Shown: one piece after another, positions 1 to 8,770 of the stretch
Position numbering within the stretch: position 1 is the first letter of the stretch
How the letters are laid out: each line of letters begins with the position of its first letter
Assembly: GCF_027571385.1 (NCBI RefSeq)
Contig: NZ_CP085636.1
Span: 4,716,001-4,780,000, forward strand
Direction: 5' to 3'
DNA length: 64,000 bases
DNA from: Shewanella sp. MTB7
GTDB taxonomy: Bacteria; Pseudomonadota; Gammaproteobacteria; Enterobacterales; Shewanellaceae
Notes under the pieces: generated by a model
The model's input: the letters and a program-made list of their open reading frames with translations, nothing else
Database searches by the model: none
Told to the model about the DNA's origin: nothing
Made by a program: the position numbers and the translations under genes

Positions 1-84
1 GATTTCGATGAGATCACCCGCTTTGGTAAGTTATGCAAGAATGTGCGTCGCGGCTTGGTTCGCAATAACGTATTAAAGGCTTAA
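1..84 (+). CDS. C-terminal end of an unidentified protein (partial)
   Basis: Frame 1 is open from the window edge and stops at TAA 82-84, giving 27 residues that end RRGLVRNNVLKA. The tail is basic. A good terminator follows within four bases of the stop, so this is the true end of a gene convergent with proA. I do not recognise the family from this short tail and assign no function. Confidence 0.6.
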   Translation, partial: DFDEITRFGKLCKNVRRGLVRNNVLKA

Positions 85-87
85 AAA

Positions 88-112
88 GGAAGCTAATCAG
101 CTTCCTTTTTTT
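88..112. terminator. Bidirectional Rho-independent terminator
   Basis: A perfect 7-bp stem GGAAGCT/AGCTTCC with a 4-base loop is flanked by an A run on the left and seven T on the right. It lies between the convergent ends of the partial gene and proA and can serve both strands. Confidence 0.85.
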
Positions 113-128
113 AGTATAGATAGGCCAA

Positions 129-1403
129 TTAACCCCTTACGGTGTATTCCCCAACACCAATCCACTTATAGGTGGTTAACGCCTCTAATCCCATTGGCCC
201 TCGAGCATGCAGTTTTTGTGTGCTTACTGCCACCTCAGCTCCCAACCCAAACTGACCACCATCGGTGAAGCGAGTACTGGCATTAACGTACACGGCCGCA
301 GAGTCCACCTGATTAATAAAATGAGCTGATGCGTGAATATTGTCGGTCAATATCCCCTCCGAGTGCCCGCTTGAGTAAGTGCGAATATGATCAATGGCGA
401 CATCGATATTTGCGACTAGCTTGATCCCTAATGTCAGCGATAGCCACTCTTGACCGAACGTTTCATCGGTTGCAAGTAAGATAGCTACGCCCAGTTTATC
501 CGCAATCGCTTTTGTCTGCTCACAACCATAAAAACTCACGCCTTGTGCGCCGAGATTTGAAAAAAGTTGCGGCAACAATGTTTCAGCCAATGACTCGTGT
601 ACAAGCACGGTATCCAGCGCGTTACAGACCGTTGGACGTTGCACTTTAGCATTGGCTATCACATCAATTGACTTTGCAATATCAACATCTTTATCAGCAT
701 AAAGATGGCAGATCCCTATCCCACCAAGAATCACCGGGATCGTCGCTTGTTCAGCACACAAACGCTGTAAATTTTGACCACCACGAGGCACTATCATATC
801 GACAAACTGATCCAGCTTTAGCAAGCCGGAAACCAAAGCTCTATCCGGACTTTTAATTAACTGGACACTGTTCGCATCCAAGCCTTGATCGGCAACAGCA
901 CTACGGATAGCTTCACTGAGCGCTAAATTAGATTGCAAAGTCTCTTTGCCACCACGCAAAATCACGGCATTCCCGGTTTTAAGTGCCAGTACGGCAATAT
1001 CCACAGTCACATTTGGACGCGCTTCATAGATAACACCAACCACACCCAATGGCACACGACGACGTGATAATCGCAGACCATTATCTAATAATTGGCTCTC
1101 TAATTCTGTACCAACGGGATCGGCTAAGCTAATGACATTATCAATATCACTGATCACACCTTTTAAGCGAGATTCATCTAGTAACAATCTGTCTATCATG
1201 GCTTCATTAAGACCACTTTCACGCGCAGCCGCCACATCTTTACAGTTTGCTGCTAGTATTTCTTGGCTTCTGGCAGTTAAGCTTACAGCAATCGCCGATA
1301 ATAATGCCTGCTTTTGAGTGCCGGTTAAATTGGCCAACGCATAACTTGCCTGTTTAGCATTTTGACCCAGCGTTTGCAGATATCGTTCATTATTTTCAAT
1401 CAC
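129..1403 (-). CDS. proA: Gamma-glutamyl phosphate reductase (glutamate-5-semialdehyde dehydrogenase)
   Basis: Catalyses the second step of proline synthesis in the cytoplasm, the NADPH-dependent reduction of gamma-glutamyl phosphate to glutamate-5-semialdehyde. The 424-residue protein has the usual family length. The aldehyde-dehydrogenase-fold catalytic cysteine is in [15 protein letters not shown] (C260), and the conserved [10 protein letters not shown] segment is at residues 125-133. It lies 51 bp after proB on the same strand, so the two form a proBA operon, which fits their consecutive reactions. The ATG start matches the family N-terminus and the gene ends at the shared terminator with its convergent neighbour. 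Nothing is unusual in the sequence. Confidence 0.96.
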   Translation of the reverse strand: MIENNERYLQTLGQNAKQASYALANLTGTQKQALLSAIAVSLTARSQEILAANCKDVAAARESGLNEAMIDRLLLDESRLKGVISDIDNVISLADPVGTELESQLLDNGLRLSRRRVPLGVVGVIYEARPNVTVDIAVLALKTGNAVILRGGKETLQSNLALSEAIRSAVADQGLDANSVQLIKSPDRALVSGLLKLDQFVDMIVPRGGQNLQRLCAEQATIPVILGGIGICHLYADKDVDIAKSIDVIANAKVQRPTVCNALDTVLVHESLAETLLPQLFSNLGAQGVSFYGCEQTKAIADKLGVAILLATDETFGQEWLSLTLGIKLVANIDVAIDHIRTYSSGHSEGILTDNIHASAHFINQVDSAAVYVNASTRFTDGGQFGLGAEVAVSTQKLHARGPMGLEALTTYKWIGVGEYTVRG

Positions 1404-1454
1404 GTCACATCACCCTAAATGTTTTAAAAGACCTAGAACCCAGTTTTCTTCGTT

Positions 1455-2573
1455 TTAAAGTACGACCATATCATTACGATGTACAATAGCATCACCATAG
1501 TCATATCCCAGCAATGACTCTATATCATCCGAGTGCTTTCCTGCGATTTTATTCAGATCAGCTGCACTATAGCGGCTAATACCACGAGCATATTCACGGC
1601 CTTCATTATCGATGAGTTGCAACGTTGTACCACGATCGAATTCACCAACTACAGATATAATCCCTTTAGAAAGCAGACTGCGGCCTTTTTGTGTCACCGC
1701 ATTGATGGCCCCCATATCGAGCACCAATTTACCTTTAGTTAACTGCCCCGCTAAAATCCACTGTTTGCGGCTCTCTAACGGATTTTCAAGTGCAGTAAAA
1801 TGAGTACCAACGTCCTCTTTACATACTGCATTGAGTATCACTTGTGTGCGTTGACCCGATGCGATCACAACCTCAATACCTGCGCGTCTGGCAATATCAG
1901 CAGCTTCAAGTTTAGTCGCCATACCGCCAGTACCTAGACCAGAAACAGCACCACCAGCAAGCTGGCGTAAACTATCATCAATATTGACCACTTGCTTAAT
2001 AAGTTTTGCTTCGGGATTTGAACGAGGATCGGAATCAAACAAGCCAAGTTGATCCGTTAATAGTATTAAAAGATCAGCATGACAAAGCAGTGCGGCACGC
2101 GCCGATAGATTGTCATTATCACCCACCTTAATTTCATTGGTGGCCACGGCATCGTTTTCATTAATAATAGGAATGATGCCGTTCTTTAGCAGTGCATTGA
2201 GTGAATCTCGCGCGTTTAAGTAGCGCTCCCGGTCATGGAGATCGGCTTTGGTCAACAATAACTGGCCTACGTGTAAACCGTAAATACTAAAGAGTTGAGA
2301 CCAAGCTAAGATAAGTTGACTCTGACCAACTGCCGCCAAAAGTTGTTTATTAGCCACAGTATCGGGAAGTTTCGGGTAACCAAGATGTTCACGCCCAGCT
2401 GCAATTGCACCTGAAGTACACAAAACAACCTCAACTCCCGCTTTCATTAGTACAGACATCTGTCTCGCTAACTCAACCATATGCGCTTTATCCAGCTTTT
2501 TACTGCCGGAGGTTAGTACACTCGTTCCCAACTTGACCACCACACGGCGGTAACCAATCTCACTTAAGTTCAT
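1455..2573 (-). CDS. proB: Glutamate 5-kinase
   Basis: First and feedback-controlled step of proline synthesis, phosphorylating glutamate at the gamma-carboxylate with ATP. The 372-residue form starts at the ATG at 2573 ([20 protein letters not shown]), close to the E. coli length. The open frame runs a further 42 codons upstream, but that extension is hydrophobic, unlike the family, and crosses a terminator-like hairpin, so I reject it. An amino-acid-kinase domain carries the VVKLGTSVL phosphate loop and the [12 protein letters not shown] segment; the C-terminal ~100 residues are the PUA domain. No strong Shine-Dalgarno is seen before the chosen ATG, so initiation may be modest. It is transcribed with proA. 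Confidence 0.94.
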   Translation of the reverse strand: MNLSEIGYRRVVVKLGTSVLTSGSKKLDKAHMVELARQMSVLMKAGVEVVLCTSGAIAAGREHLGYPKLPDTVANKQLLAAVGQSQLILAWSQLFSIYGLHVGQLLLTKADLHDRERYLNARDSLNALLKNGIIPIINENDAVATNEIKVGDNDNLSARAALLCHADLLILLTDQLGLFDSDPRSNPEAKLIKQVVNIDDSLRQLAGGAVSGLGTGGMATKLEAADIARRAGIEVVIASGQRTQVILNAVCKEDVGTHFTALENPLESRKQWILAGQLTKGKLVLDMGAINAVTQKGRSLLSKGIISVVGEFDRGTTLQLIDNEGREYARGISRYSAADLNKIAGKHSDDIESLLGYDYGDAIVHRNDMVVL

Positions 2574-2686
2574 GTTCAAAATAGTCAATAAAGCCGAACT
2601 TAGCGTTATACCCAATCCTGAGCCTAAATGGTAGCGGTGAGTGTAAAAGAAAGGGCTTTTTACTAAAACAATAAAGATATGGCAAT

Positions 2687-2713
2687 AAAAAGGCCACATA
2701 GAGCGTGACCTTT
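2687..2713 (-). terminator. Terminator between the purine permease and proB
   Basis: Read on the minus strand, AAAGGTCAC pairs with GTGGCCTTT (one G-T pair) around a 7-base loop and is followed by a T-rich tract. It lies downstream of the permease and upstream of proB, which suggests proBA has its own promoter in the ~110 bp that follow. Confidence 0.65.
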
Positions 2714-2795
2714 AACCTATCCGTACACATATTTGATGATCAATCAAAACCAGCAGTATTATTTCTATTTAATCTCTATTCTAAAAAATGATCGG

Positions 2796-4085
2796 TTAAC
2801 CGTACATAAATTTCGCAATGAACAGAGCTGCGAGTATGACGACTCCGGCATTGAGATCTTTGTAACGTCCACTCATTAATTTGATCATGGCATAAGAGAT
2901 AAAGCCAAACGCAATTCCTGTTGCAATAGAGAATGTCAGCGGCATCAAGATGCAAACTACAACAACCGGTGCCGCCTCAGTTAAATCTTCCCAGGCAACA
3001 TGTACTAACCCTGACATCATTAAGATTGCCACGTAAAATAACGTCCCAGCCGTGGCATAAACTGGCACCATTGCGGCTAACGGCGAAATAAATAGTGACA
3101 ATAAAAATAGTATACCCACCACCACAGCCGTAAGCCCGGTACGACCACCAGCACTCACACCCACCGTACTTTCAATGTAACTGGTGGTCGTTGAAGTGCC
3201 TAACATGGCACCTGTGATAGTTGCGCTACTGTCGGCCATTAAGGCACGGTTTAATCTTGGTAAGCGTCCCTTGTCATCTAAGAAGCCTCCCCTTTGCGCA
3301 ACTGCGACCAAAGTGCCTGACGTATCGAACAGATCGACAAAAAGAAAGGCAAATACCACTGATAGCATGCTGATCTCAAGTACACTTGAAAGATCCATCT
3401 TCATAAACGTCGGCAAAATAGAGGGAGGCAGTGAAACAACACCTTGATATTGCACGTCGCCAAAGAGAAAACCGAGTAGTGTAATCGCGAGAATGCTCAC
3501 AATCACCGCTGACTTCATTCCTCTCTGCACCATCGAGATAATTAAAAAAAAGCCTAGTATGGCCATCACAGCAGGAAAGGCTGTGATATCCCCCATGGTC
3601 ACTAATGTCACGGGACTTGCCACTACAATACCCGCACTCTTTAATCCAATCAAAGCCAAAAATAACCCAATGCCAGCTGCAATGCCTAAACGCAATGACA
3701 TAGGAATACTATTAACGATCCACTCTCGAATTCTAATAAGGGAAAGAATTAAAAAGCAGATCCCTGATAAAAAGACGGCACCCAATGCCGTCTCCCAGCT
3801 ATAGCCCATCTCTCCTACAACGGTATAAGTAAAAAAGGCATTTAAACCCATACCAGGAGCAAGTGCTATCGGGTAGTTTGCGACTAACCCCATAATTAAA
3901 CAGCCAACTGCCGCAGCCAAACAAGTCGCAACAAACACTGCACCATGATCCATTCCTGCATCAGCAAGCATCATTGGATTAACAAAAATAATATATGCCA
4001 TCGTCAGAAAGGTAGTAAGACCTGCCACCAACTCTTGCTTTATACTGGTTTGATTTTGTTTAAGTTTAAATATTTTATCCAACAT
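2796..4085 (-). CDS. NCS2 family purine permease (AzgA/GhxP-AdeQ type)
   Basis: Inner-membrane proton symporter for a purine base. The 429-residue protein has the AzgA-type N-terminus (VAGLTTFLTMAYIIFVNP), the half-helix region GMGLNAFFTYTVV and the substrate-site segments FVDLFDTSGTLVAV and GTSTTTSYIESTVG with its conserved glutamate. About 12-14 membrane segments are apparent. E. coli members transport adenine (AdeP, AdeQ) or guanine/hypoxanthine (GhxP, GhxQ); sequence alone does not settle which purine is used here. The start has AAGGA eight bases upstream. It lies downstream of the tandem RNA block, separated from it by a terminator, and upstream of proBA, also behind a terminator. An adenine deaminase is encoded elsewhere in the window (37.9 kb), so salvage of adenine is a reasonable role. 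Confidence 0.9.
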   Translation of the reverse strand: MLDKIFKLKQNQTSIKQELVAGLTTFLTMAYIIFVNPMMLADAGMDHGAVFVATCLAAAVGCLIMGLVANYPIALAPGMGLNAFFTYTVVGEMGYSWETALGAVFLSGICFLILSLIRIREWIVNSIPMSLRLGIAAGIGLFLALIGLKSAGIVVASPVTLVTMGDITAFPAVMAILGFFLIISMVQRGMKSAVIVSILAITLLGFLFGDVQYQGVVSLPPSILPTFMKMDLSSVLEISMLSVVFAFLFVDLFDTSGTLVAVAQRGGFLDDKGRLPRLNRALMADSSATITGAMLGTSTTTSYIESTVGVSAGGRTGLTAVVVGILFLLSLFISPLAAMVPVYATAGTLFYVAILMMSGLVHVAWEDLTEAAPVVVVCILMPLTFSIATGIAFGFISYAMIKLMSGRYKDLNAGVVILAALFIAKFMYG

Positions 4086-4198
4086 GAAATGGATCCTTGT
4101 TTAGTCTTTCTATATCGTCACTCGTAAACAGATAGAAGCAAACTGACTGTGGAATTAATAGATGCAATCCGCGCTACAAAAAATTAACATCCATGAGA

Positions 4199-4204
4199 TT
4201 ATAG
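4199..4204 (-). promoter_or_regulatory. Possible -10 element for the purine permease
   Basis: The minus strand reads TATAAT here, a perfect -10 match about 115 bp before the permease start. The best -35 at 17-bp spacing (TAGTCT) is weak. The element lies just downstream of the terminator of the preceding RNA gene, where a promoter would be expected. Confidence 0.35.
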
Positions 4205-4271
4205 GCGGTTTAAGAGAACCAGACTAGTCAGAGCAAATGCGTTAGTAAGCCAAGAAGTGTAAATTGCAGGT

Positions 4272-4298
4272 AAAAAAAAGCCTGCTCAATGAGCAGGC
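4272..4298 (-). terminator. Terminator of RNA copy A
   Basis: The minus strand reads GCCTGCTC-ATT-GAGCAGGC followed by eight T. This is a perfect 8-bp GC-rich stem, identical in stem and loop to the copy at 4894-4920. Confidence 0.9.
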
Positions 4299-4524
4299 AA
4301 AGACTAATTTCAAGTGTTCCTTAAAGGAAAGAGTTTCCGCGCTAACAGTTACACTGGCAATTCGATAATTTATGTTATCAAACCACGACTTGAGTCTACA
4401 CTCCCCTAAGGGGATAAAGGGTCTATGGATGGTAACTAACTTCCTATAGCTCAATGAAGAGCATCTAGTAGGGGCAGTAAACCCTAACAATCGTTACAGC
4501 AATCGCTAAAAGGAGGGTTAAGCC

Positions 4525-4617
4525 TTAAAGCTTCATGGCGAATAATCCGCCACGTAATGAATCAGTACAAAACCAAGTGTTCTGCCAATAAGTGTGCTGA
4601 ATTCCGGTATAAGACAT
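4525..4617 (-). CDS. 30-residue small ORF within RNA copy A
   Basis: ATG at 4617 is preceded by AGGAG with an 8-base gap, a near-ideal ribosome binding site, and about 100 bases separate it from a good promoter. The peptide begins MSYTGIQHTYW, contains two tryptophans, one cysteine and an LRGG motif, and ends FAMKL; it is not a membrane helix. The stop is about 170 bases before the conserved 3' block. It could be a small protein, a leader peptide whose translation affects the structured RNA downstream, or a chance ORF. No matching ORF with a good start occurs in copy B, although the minus-strand frame there reads ALRGRC at a similar location. Confidence 0.4.
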   Translation of the reverse strand: MSYTGIQHTYWQNTWFCTDSLRGGLFAMKL

Positions 4618-4727
4618 AATCAATACTCCTAACAAAGTTATCAAAACTTGTCGCTCGATTCCTTGGAGAATTATCCTTCCTGGATAGACTAAATAGTTGA
4701 AGGCATCATTGCCTAACCAACGAGATA

Positions 4728-4756
4728 ACTATACCCATTTGGTAAGTTTATTACAA
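4728..4756 (-). promoter_or_regulatory. Sigma70-type promoter for RNA copy A
   Basis: On the minus strand, TTGTAA at 4756-4751 is separated by exactly 17 bp from TATAGT at 4733-4728. The predicted start is near 4721, giving a transcript of about 450 nt to the terminator. Confidence 0.6.
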
Positions 4757-4890
4757 GAGTTTTCTTACAAAAAGCACAAACCTATCAAAATATCGGCCCC
4801 ATCTGTAATTTTGCAACAGAATGAGCATAGTTAATGATGAGTTTTCATCCATAGACAAAACAATAATTGGTAAGATAGTCAGAATTTAAA

Positions 4891-5223
4891 GGCAAAAAAA
4901 AGCCTGCTCAATGAGCAGGCAAAGACTAATTTCAAGTATCCTTAAAGGAAAGAGTTTCCGCGCTAACAGTTACACATGCATATCATTTAGAAAGCTAAAC
5001 AACATACAACTTGAGTCTAAACATCCCAAAAGGGATAAAGGTTGATGGATGATAGAGACTACTTAAAGGGGTAGTCAACCCTGAAATTCATGAAAGGTAA
5101 ACCTTTCTGGTTAGCACAACGTCCACGCAGTGCTAAACCGAAGAAAGGAGTATAGGCTTGCGTAATTTAATTACAAGTAATTTTTGATTTTTATTGAAAA
5201 CTAGTCAAATATGGTAAATTTAC
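4891..5223 (-). ncRNA. Putative structured transcript B (tandem RNA copy B)
   Basis: Second copy of the minus-strand RNA unit, upstream of copy A. The 3' 82 bases match copy A except for a couple of positions, including the terminator, and short conserved blocks recur further 5'. The central part differs: it holds its own hairpins, for example GGTTAGCAC pairing with GTGCTAAACC around 5110-5140. A weak promoter lies at 5230-5257, so the transcript would be about 325 nt. There is no convincing ORF: a 17-codon ATG frame at 5227-5280 has no clear ribosome binding site and mostly precedes the predicted start. Duplication followed by divergence of the loops is typical of paired regulatory RNAs, but the family is not known to me. 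Confidence 0.45.
4894..4920 (-). terminator. Terminator of RNA copy B
   Basis: Same 8-bp stem GCCTGCTC/GAGCAGGC and T run on the minus strand as in copy A, which keeps copy B as a separate transcription unit. Confidence 0.9.
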
Positions 5224-5229
5224 TACCTA

Positions 5230-5257
5230 ATTGTATGTATTGTACGTCATCCACCAA
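5230..5257 (-). promoter_or_regulatory. Possible promoter for RNA copy B
   Basis: The minus strand has TTGGTG (5257-5252), a 16-bp spacer and TACAAT (5235-5230). A separate TTGACT near 5205 lacks a good -10 at the right distance. Read-through from the aminopeptidase gene upstream is also possible. Confidence 0.35.
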
Positions 5258-5284
5258 TCGGCTTTTGGATTGAATCCCATAAGT

Positions 5285-5320
5285 ACTCTTACTTTCCCTA
5301 ACTAAAGATTAAGTAAGAGT
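5285..5320 (-). terminator. Inverted repeat downstream of the M17 peptidase
   Basis: A perfect 10-bp inverted repeat ACTCTTACTT/AAGTAAGAGT with a 16-base loop lies just after the peptidase stop. It lacks a real T run, so it may be a weak terminator or an mRNA 3'-end stabiliser. Confidence 0.4.
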
Positions 5321-5327
5321 CTATTCT

Positions 5328-6866
5328 CTACCTCTTCTCAGTCATGTACTTATACAAACCAACCAAAGGAGTGGCTGTAGGCTTACCGTAATATGGATGA
5401 CCTTCTGTAGCACTTCCTGCTATATCTACATGAGTAAAAGCCATTGGCTTTGCGGAATGAACGCCATGTTCACTCAAGCCAGAGGCCTTCAGTAGAAAAG
5501 CGGCTGGGTATTGATGTCCTCGAGCAGTCACAGACGAAGGACCATTGTTTGAGGATATAATATCTGCGGCACCCGATGGATCAACAATTTTGGCATAGTC
5601 TTCACGTCGTAATACAGATTGCTCTATCGGCTCCCCCCAAGCTTGGCCTTGAGCCGCAATACTGGCAGCAACCCCCGCCTGTTTAGCTACACTGTTTTCA
5701 ACCGTAGCGGTGTAGCCACCAAAACAGCGCACCACATGACCCGTTAAGGTTGCCACAGAAAACAGCTCTGGTTTAATCGCCTTGTCGGCCTTAATCCGCA
5801 GATGAGACAGCAGATCTGCCAATACTAAACGCCCTTCAGCATCGGTGTTACCGATACGTACTCGTACACCTGCATGGCTGGTTATAATTTCATCCGTCAC
5901 AAAGGCTTCACTGCCGATACTGTTTCTGACTAAACCAAGCTCAGAGACAACCCGAATACCTTTGGGTTTTAGCATAGACAGCGTTTTCATTAAACCAGCA
6001 ACCGCAGCAGCCCCACCTTTATCTCGGCTCATACCAGCCATGCCACCAGCAACCTTAATGTCGACTCCACCAGTATCATAAATAACCCCCTTGCCAGCAA
6101 AGAAGTAAGTGCGCTCGATATCGCCCTCCCCCACATACTCAAGTTTGACGACCCGTGGTTGATGACGAAAAACGGCAAATGATGAACGACCCACGGCACT
6201 CAATAAAGGATAATCACGCTCTAATACATCTCTGGCTTCAATAACGCTGACCTTAAGACCTGAGTCTTGAAATTCCGCCACACAATAATCGGCAAATGCG
6301 GCAGCCGACATACGCTCAGGCTCAGTACCACACAAATCTCTGGCGAGAACACGACCCGCTTCAAGGGCGTTCAGACTGTTGCTCATATCAGATGAGAACA
6401 GTAAACCTATTGCATCAAAAGCAGCGATATCTCCTTTGGCTTCACGCGCCTCAAGTGACTGCCATAATTCCTGACCGCATGCGAGAGCTGCAACCTCACC
6501 ACCAAATTCATATCTAGCATCGCTGTCTTTAATTACCAATAACAGTGGACGCTTTGCACCTATCTGCTTAGCTAACGTTATGCCAGCCCTTGCTGCATCG
6601 GCAAATACTCTGACATCTTCGACATCATCTTGGCTGTTTAATACCGGTGACAGAATCAAACGTCCTCCCGCCAAACCCGGTGCAAACAGCAAGGTGGCAA
6701 ACTTACCAACACGATTATCGACTTTGGCACCGTGGTCGGCCAATAAAGATACCTCATCTAAGCCTGTTTGCATGATATCAGTGGCGACAACAACGAGTGC
6801 ATCCCAGCCACCACCTTCAAAAATCGCATCTTCATCACGTACATCAATAAAGTTAACCTGAGCCAT
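5328..6866 (-). CDS. M17 family leucyl aminopeptidase
   Basis: Cytosolic dinuclear-metal aminopeptidase that releases N-terminal residues from peptides. The 512-residue protein has the M17 signature NTDAEGRLVL (D342, E344), the metal-site segment GKGVIYDTGG (K259, D264) and RDKGGAAAVAG (D282), so all five expected metal ligands are visible. The N-terminal ~170 residues form the variable macrodomain-like region. AAGGA lies six bases before the ATG. It is divergent from pepD, with a 354-bp gap that holds an inverted repeat close to this start. I give no gene symbol because the sequence differs enough from PepA and PepB that I cannot assign it to either. Confidence 0.88.
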   Translation of the reverse strand: MAQVNFIDVRDEDAIFEGGGWDALVVVATDIMQTGLDEVSLLADHGAKVDNRVGKFATLLFAPGLAGGRLILSPVLNSQDDVEDVRVFADAARAGITLAKQIGAKRPLLLVIKDSDARYEFGGEVAALACGQELWQSLEAREAKGDIAAFDAIGLLFSSDMSNSLNALEAGRVLARDLCGTEPERMSAAAFADYCVAEFQDSGLKVSVIEARDVLERDYPLLSAVGRSSFAVFRHQPRVVKLEYVGEGDIERTYFFAGKGVIYDTGGVDIKVAGGMAGMSRDKGGAAAVAGLMKTLSMLKPKGIRVVSELGLVRNSIGSEAFVTDEIITSHAGVRVRIGNTDAEGRLVLADLLSHLRIKADKAIKPELFSVATLTGHVVRCFGGYTATVENSVAKQAGVAASIAAQGQAWGEPIEQSVLRREDYAKIVDPSGAADIISSNNGPSSVTARGHQYPAAFLLKASGLSEHGVHSAKPMAFTHVDIAGSATEGHPYYGKPTATPLVGLYKYMTEKR

Positions 6867-6922
6867 ATGTCATCCTTTTGCTTATAAAAACTGACCTAAA
6901 TAAAAAGAGGAGGTAAGAGTTT

Positions 6923-6959
6923 TATTGTTTGCTTTAATTTTATTATTTAGCAAACAATA
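6923..6959. promoter_or_regulatory. 11-bp inverted repeat, candidate operator upstream of the M17 peptidase
   Basis: TATTGTTTGCT and AGCAAACAATA form a perfect 11-bp inverted repeat around a 15-base AT-rich centre, 57 bp before the peptidase start. It has no terminator-like T tract. The spacing fits a dimeric regulator site or a hairpin in the 5' leader. The rest of the 6867-7220 interval shows no gene. Confidence 0.4.
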
Positions 6960-7220
6960 TGCCTTTTACTCAAGCCAATGCCAACCTATTTTGCTTATAA
7001 AACACTGCTTGGAAACATTCTATGACAGCTACCGCAATAACAAGCTAAAGAGAGTGAATAGCCCCTCAAAAGTACACAATACTCTGTGATAGACTATGCG
7101 CATTTCTAACCTCGCACGCCCAATCAATCTCAATATATGCGTTTCAGCCCCTGATAGGCGGCCTGAACAGAGCAGAGGTTTAGTCGTTTGGGTTTACACA
7201 TTATAAAAGGGGAACTATCC

Positions 7221-8681
7221 GTGACTGCAATAAGCCAATTACAACCTCAAGCCCTATGGCAGTGGTTTGACCAAATCTGTGCAATACCGCATCCTTCAAA
7301 GCATGAGCAAGCATTAAGTGCGCACATTCAAGCTTGGGCCAAGGATAAGCAGCTCGATATAGTTGAAGACAAGGTCGGCAATCTCATCATCAAAAAACCG
7401 GCCACACTAGGCATGGAAAACCGTAAAGTCGTTGCCTTGCAAGCACATATTGATATGGTGCCGCAGAAGAATGCTGACACTAACCATGATTTCGAAAAAG
7501 ACCCGATTATTCCTTATATCGACGGTGAATGGGTCAAGGCAACCGGCACAACCTTAGGTTCCGATAATGGCATAGGCATGGCATCAGCTTTAGCTATTTT
7601 AGGCTCAGATGATATCGCTCATGGGCCACTTGAAGTTTTACTTACTATAGATGAAGAAGCTGGCATGACAGGGGCATTCGGCCTCGAAGCTGGTTATCTC
7701 GATGCAGAGGTTTTAATCAATACCGATTCAGAGCAGGAGGGTGAGATCTACATGGGCTGCGCCGGTGGCGTTGATGCACAGTTCAGTGTTCCTATGGTAT
7801 GGCAATCTCCAGAGCAGTCAAATTCGACATATACCCTGACGTTGTCAGGTTTAAAAGGCGGTCATTCCGGTGTGAATATTCACCTTGGACGGGGTAACGC
7901 CAATAAGTTGCTTGCCCGTTTTCTGTTTAATTATGCTGATGAGCTAGCAATAGAGCTAACCAACTTCACTGGTGGCTCGTTGCGTAATGCAATACCACGT
8001 GAAGCAAATGTCAGCTTTATGTTACCTGGTGAGAATGTCCCACAGCTTGAAGCTTTGATGATTGAGTATCAGAGTTTAATTCGTCAAGAACTCGCCATCA
8101 CAGATCCACTGATGCTACTCGAGCTAACCGAGATACCAGCAGCCACTCAAGTGATGAGTGAAGATGCCCAAAACATGCTTATTGATCTGCTTAACGCTTG
8201 TCCAAATGGCGTTATTCGCATGAGTGATGAAGTTATCGGGGTCACTGAAACGTCACTGAATGTGGGCGTGATTAACACTGAAAATGAGAGTGTTGAGGTT
8301 ATTTGTTTAATCCGTTCACTACTCGACTCGGGCCGTGAAGAAGTTGAAGGTGTATTGACATCATTGGCTAACTTAGCGGGTATAGAGATCGAGCTAAGCG
8401 GCGCCTACCCAGGTTGGAAGCCTGACAGTAGCTCTCCGGTAATGGCACTTGTGCGTGAAACCTATGATGACATCTACAACAAAGAGCCTGTTATCATGGT
8501 GATACATGCGGGTCTGGAGTGTGGTCTGTTTAAGAAACCCTACCCAGAGATGGACATGGTGTCTATCGGTCCGACCATTCGTTACCCACACAGCCCAGAT
8601 GAAAAAGTATTGATAAAAACCGTGGAACAGTATTACAAACTACTGTTAGCAGTACTGGAACGTATTCCAGAGAAAGGATAA
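7221..8681 (+). CDS. pepD: Aminoacyl-histidine dipeptidase (M20 family)
   Basis: Cytosolic zinc dipeptidase of the PepD group that cleaves Xaa-His dipeptides and other dipeptides. The 486-residue form begins at GTG 7221, behind GGGGA with a suitable gap, and aligns with the E. coli N-terminus (SQLQPQALWQWFDQICAIPHPS). An upstream in-frame start at 7188 would add 11 residues and lacks a site. Metal and catalytic residues are visible: H76 and D78 in LQAHIDMVPQ, D115 in TLGSDNGIGM and E145-E146 in TIDEEAGMTG. The lid domain occupies roughly residues 200-385. Monocistronic, with a strong terminator after it. Confidence 0.94.
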   Translation: MTAISQLQPQALWQWFDQICAIPHPSKHEQALSAHIQAWAKDKQLDIVEDKVGNLIIKKPATLGMENRKVVALQAHIDMVPQKNADTNHDFEKDPIIPYIDGEWVKATGTTLGSDNGIGMASALAILGSDDIAHGPLEVLLTIDEEAGMTGAFGLEAGYLDAEVLINTDSEQEGEIYMGCAGGVDAQFSVPMVWQSPEQSNSTYTLTLSGLKGGHSGVNIHLGRGNANKLLARFLFNYADELAIELTNFTGGSLRNAIPREANVSFMLPGENVPQLEALMIEYQSLIRQELAITDPLMLLELTEIPAATQVMSEDAQNMLIDLLNACPNGVIRMSDEVIGVTETSLNVGVINTENESVEVICLIRSLLDSGREEVEGVLTSLANLAGIEIELSGAYPGWKPDSSSPVMALVRETYDDIYNKEPVIMVIHAGLECGLFKKPYPEMDMVSIGPTIRYPHSPDEKVLIKTVEQYYKLLLAVLERIPEKG

Positions 8682-8725
8682 CTAAATAAAGGTTCGAGGT
8701 CCTAGGAACTCGATAAATGCTTCTT

Positions 8726-8760
8726 AAGGCCCTAGTTCTAGAACCTAGGGCCTTCTTTTA
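8726..8760. terminator. Bidirectional terminator between pepD and dinB
   Basis: Perfect 10-bp stem AAGGCCCTAG/CTAGGGCCTT with a 9-base loop, then CTTTT on the plus strand. It lies between two convergent genes. Confidence 0.85.
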
Positions 8761-8770
8761 AAAACTTATT

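Larger units (their letters stand above)
4268..4721 (-). ncRNA. Putative structured transcript A (tandem RNA copy A)
   Basis: A minus-strand transcription unit is bounded by a good promoter (-35 TTGTAA, 17-bp spacer, -10 TATAGT) and a strong terminator. Its 3' part (4272-4354) is almost identical to 4894-4975 in copy B, and further short blocks (ACTTGAGTCTA, GGATAAAGG, ATGGATG on the plus strand) recur in the same order, while the sequences between them differ. Conserved hairpins include GGAAACTCTTTCC. This pattern suggests an RNA under structural constraint rather than a coding gene. It also contains a 30-codon ORF near its 5' end. I do not recognise it as CsrB, 6S, tmRNA, RNase P, GcvB or a purine riboswitch. 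It could be a dual-function RNA or the leader of a lost gene. Confidence 0.5.

Noticed and set aside
2574..2699. N-terminal extension of ProB in the longest open frame
   Set aside because: The 42 extra residues are hydrophobic, unlike any glutamate kinase, and overlap a transcription terminator.
4242..4490. 82-codon minus-strand ORF
   Set aside because: It runs through the conserved structured block and terminator of RNA copy A, has no ribosome site and is not preserved in copy B.
5227..5280. 17-codon ORF in front of RNA copy B as a partner of the 30-codon ORF
   Set aside because: No ribosome site, mostly upstream of the predicted transcription start and no convincing similarity to the 30-residue peptide.
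4086..5300. Purine riboswitch or CsrB RNA upstream of the purine permease
   Set aside because: The conserved purine-aptamer core is not seen, and the number of GGA motifs is too low and equal on both strands for a CsrB-type RNA.
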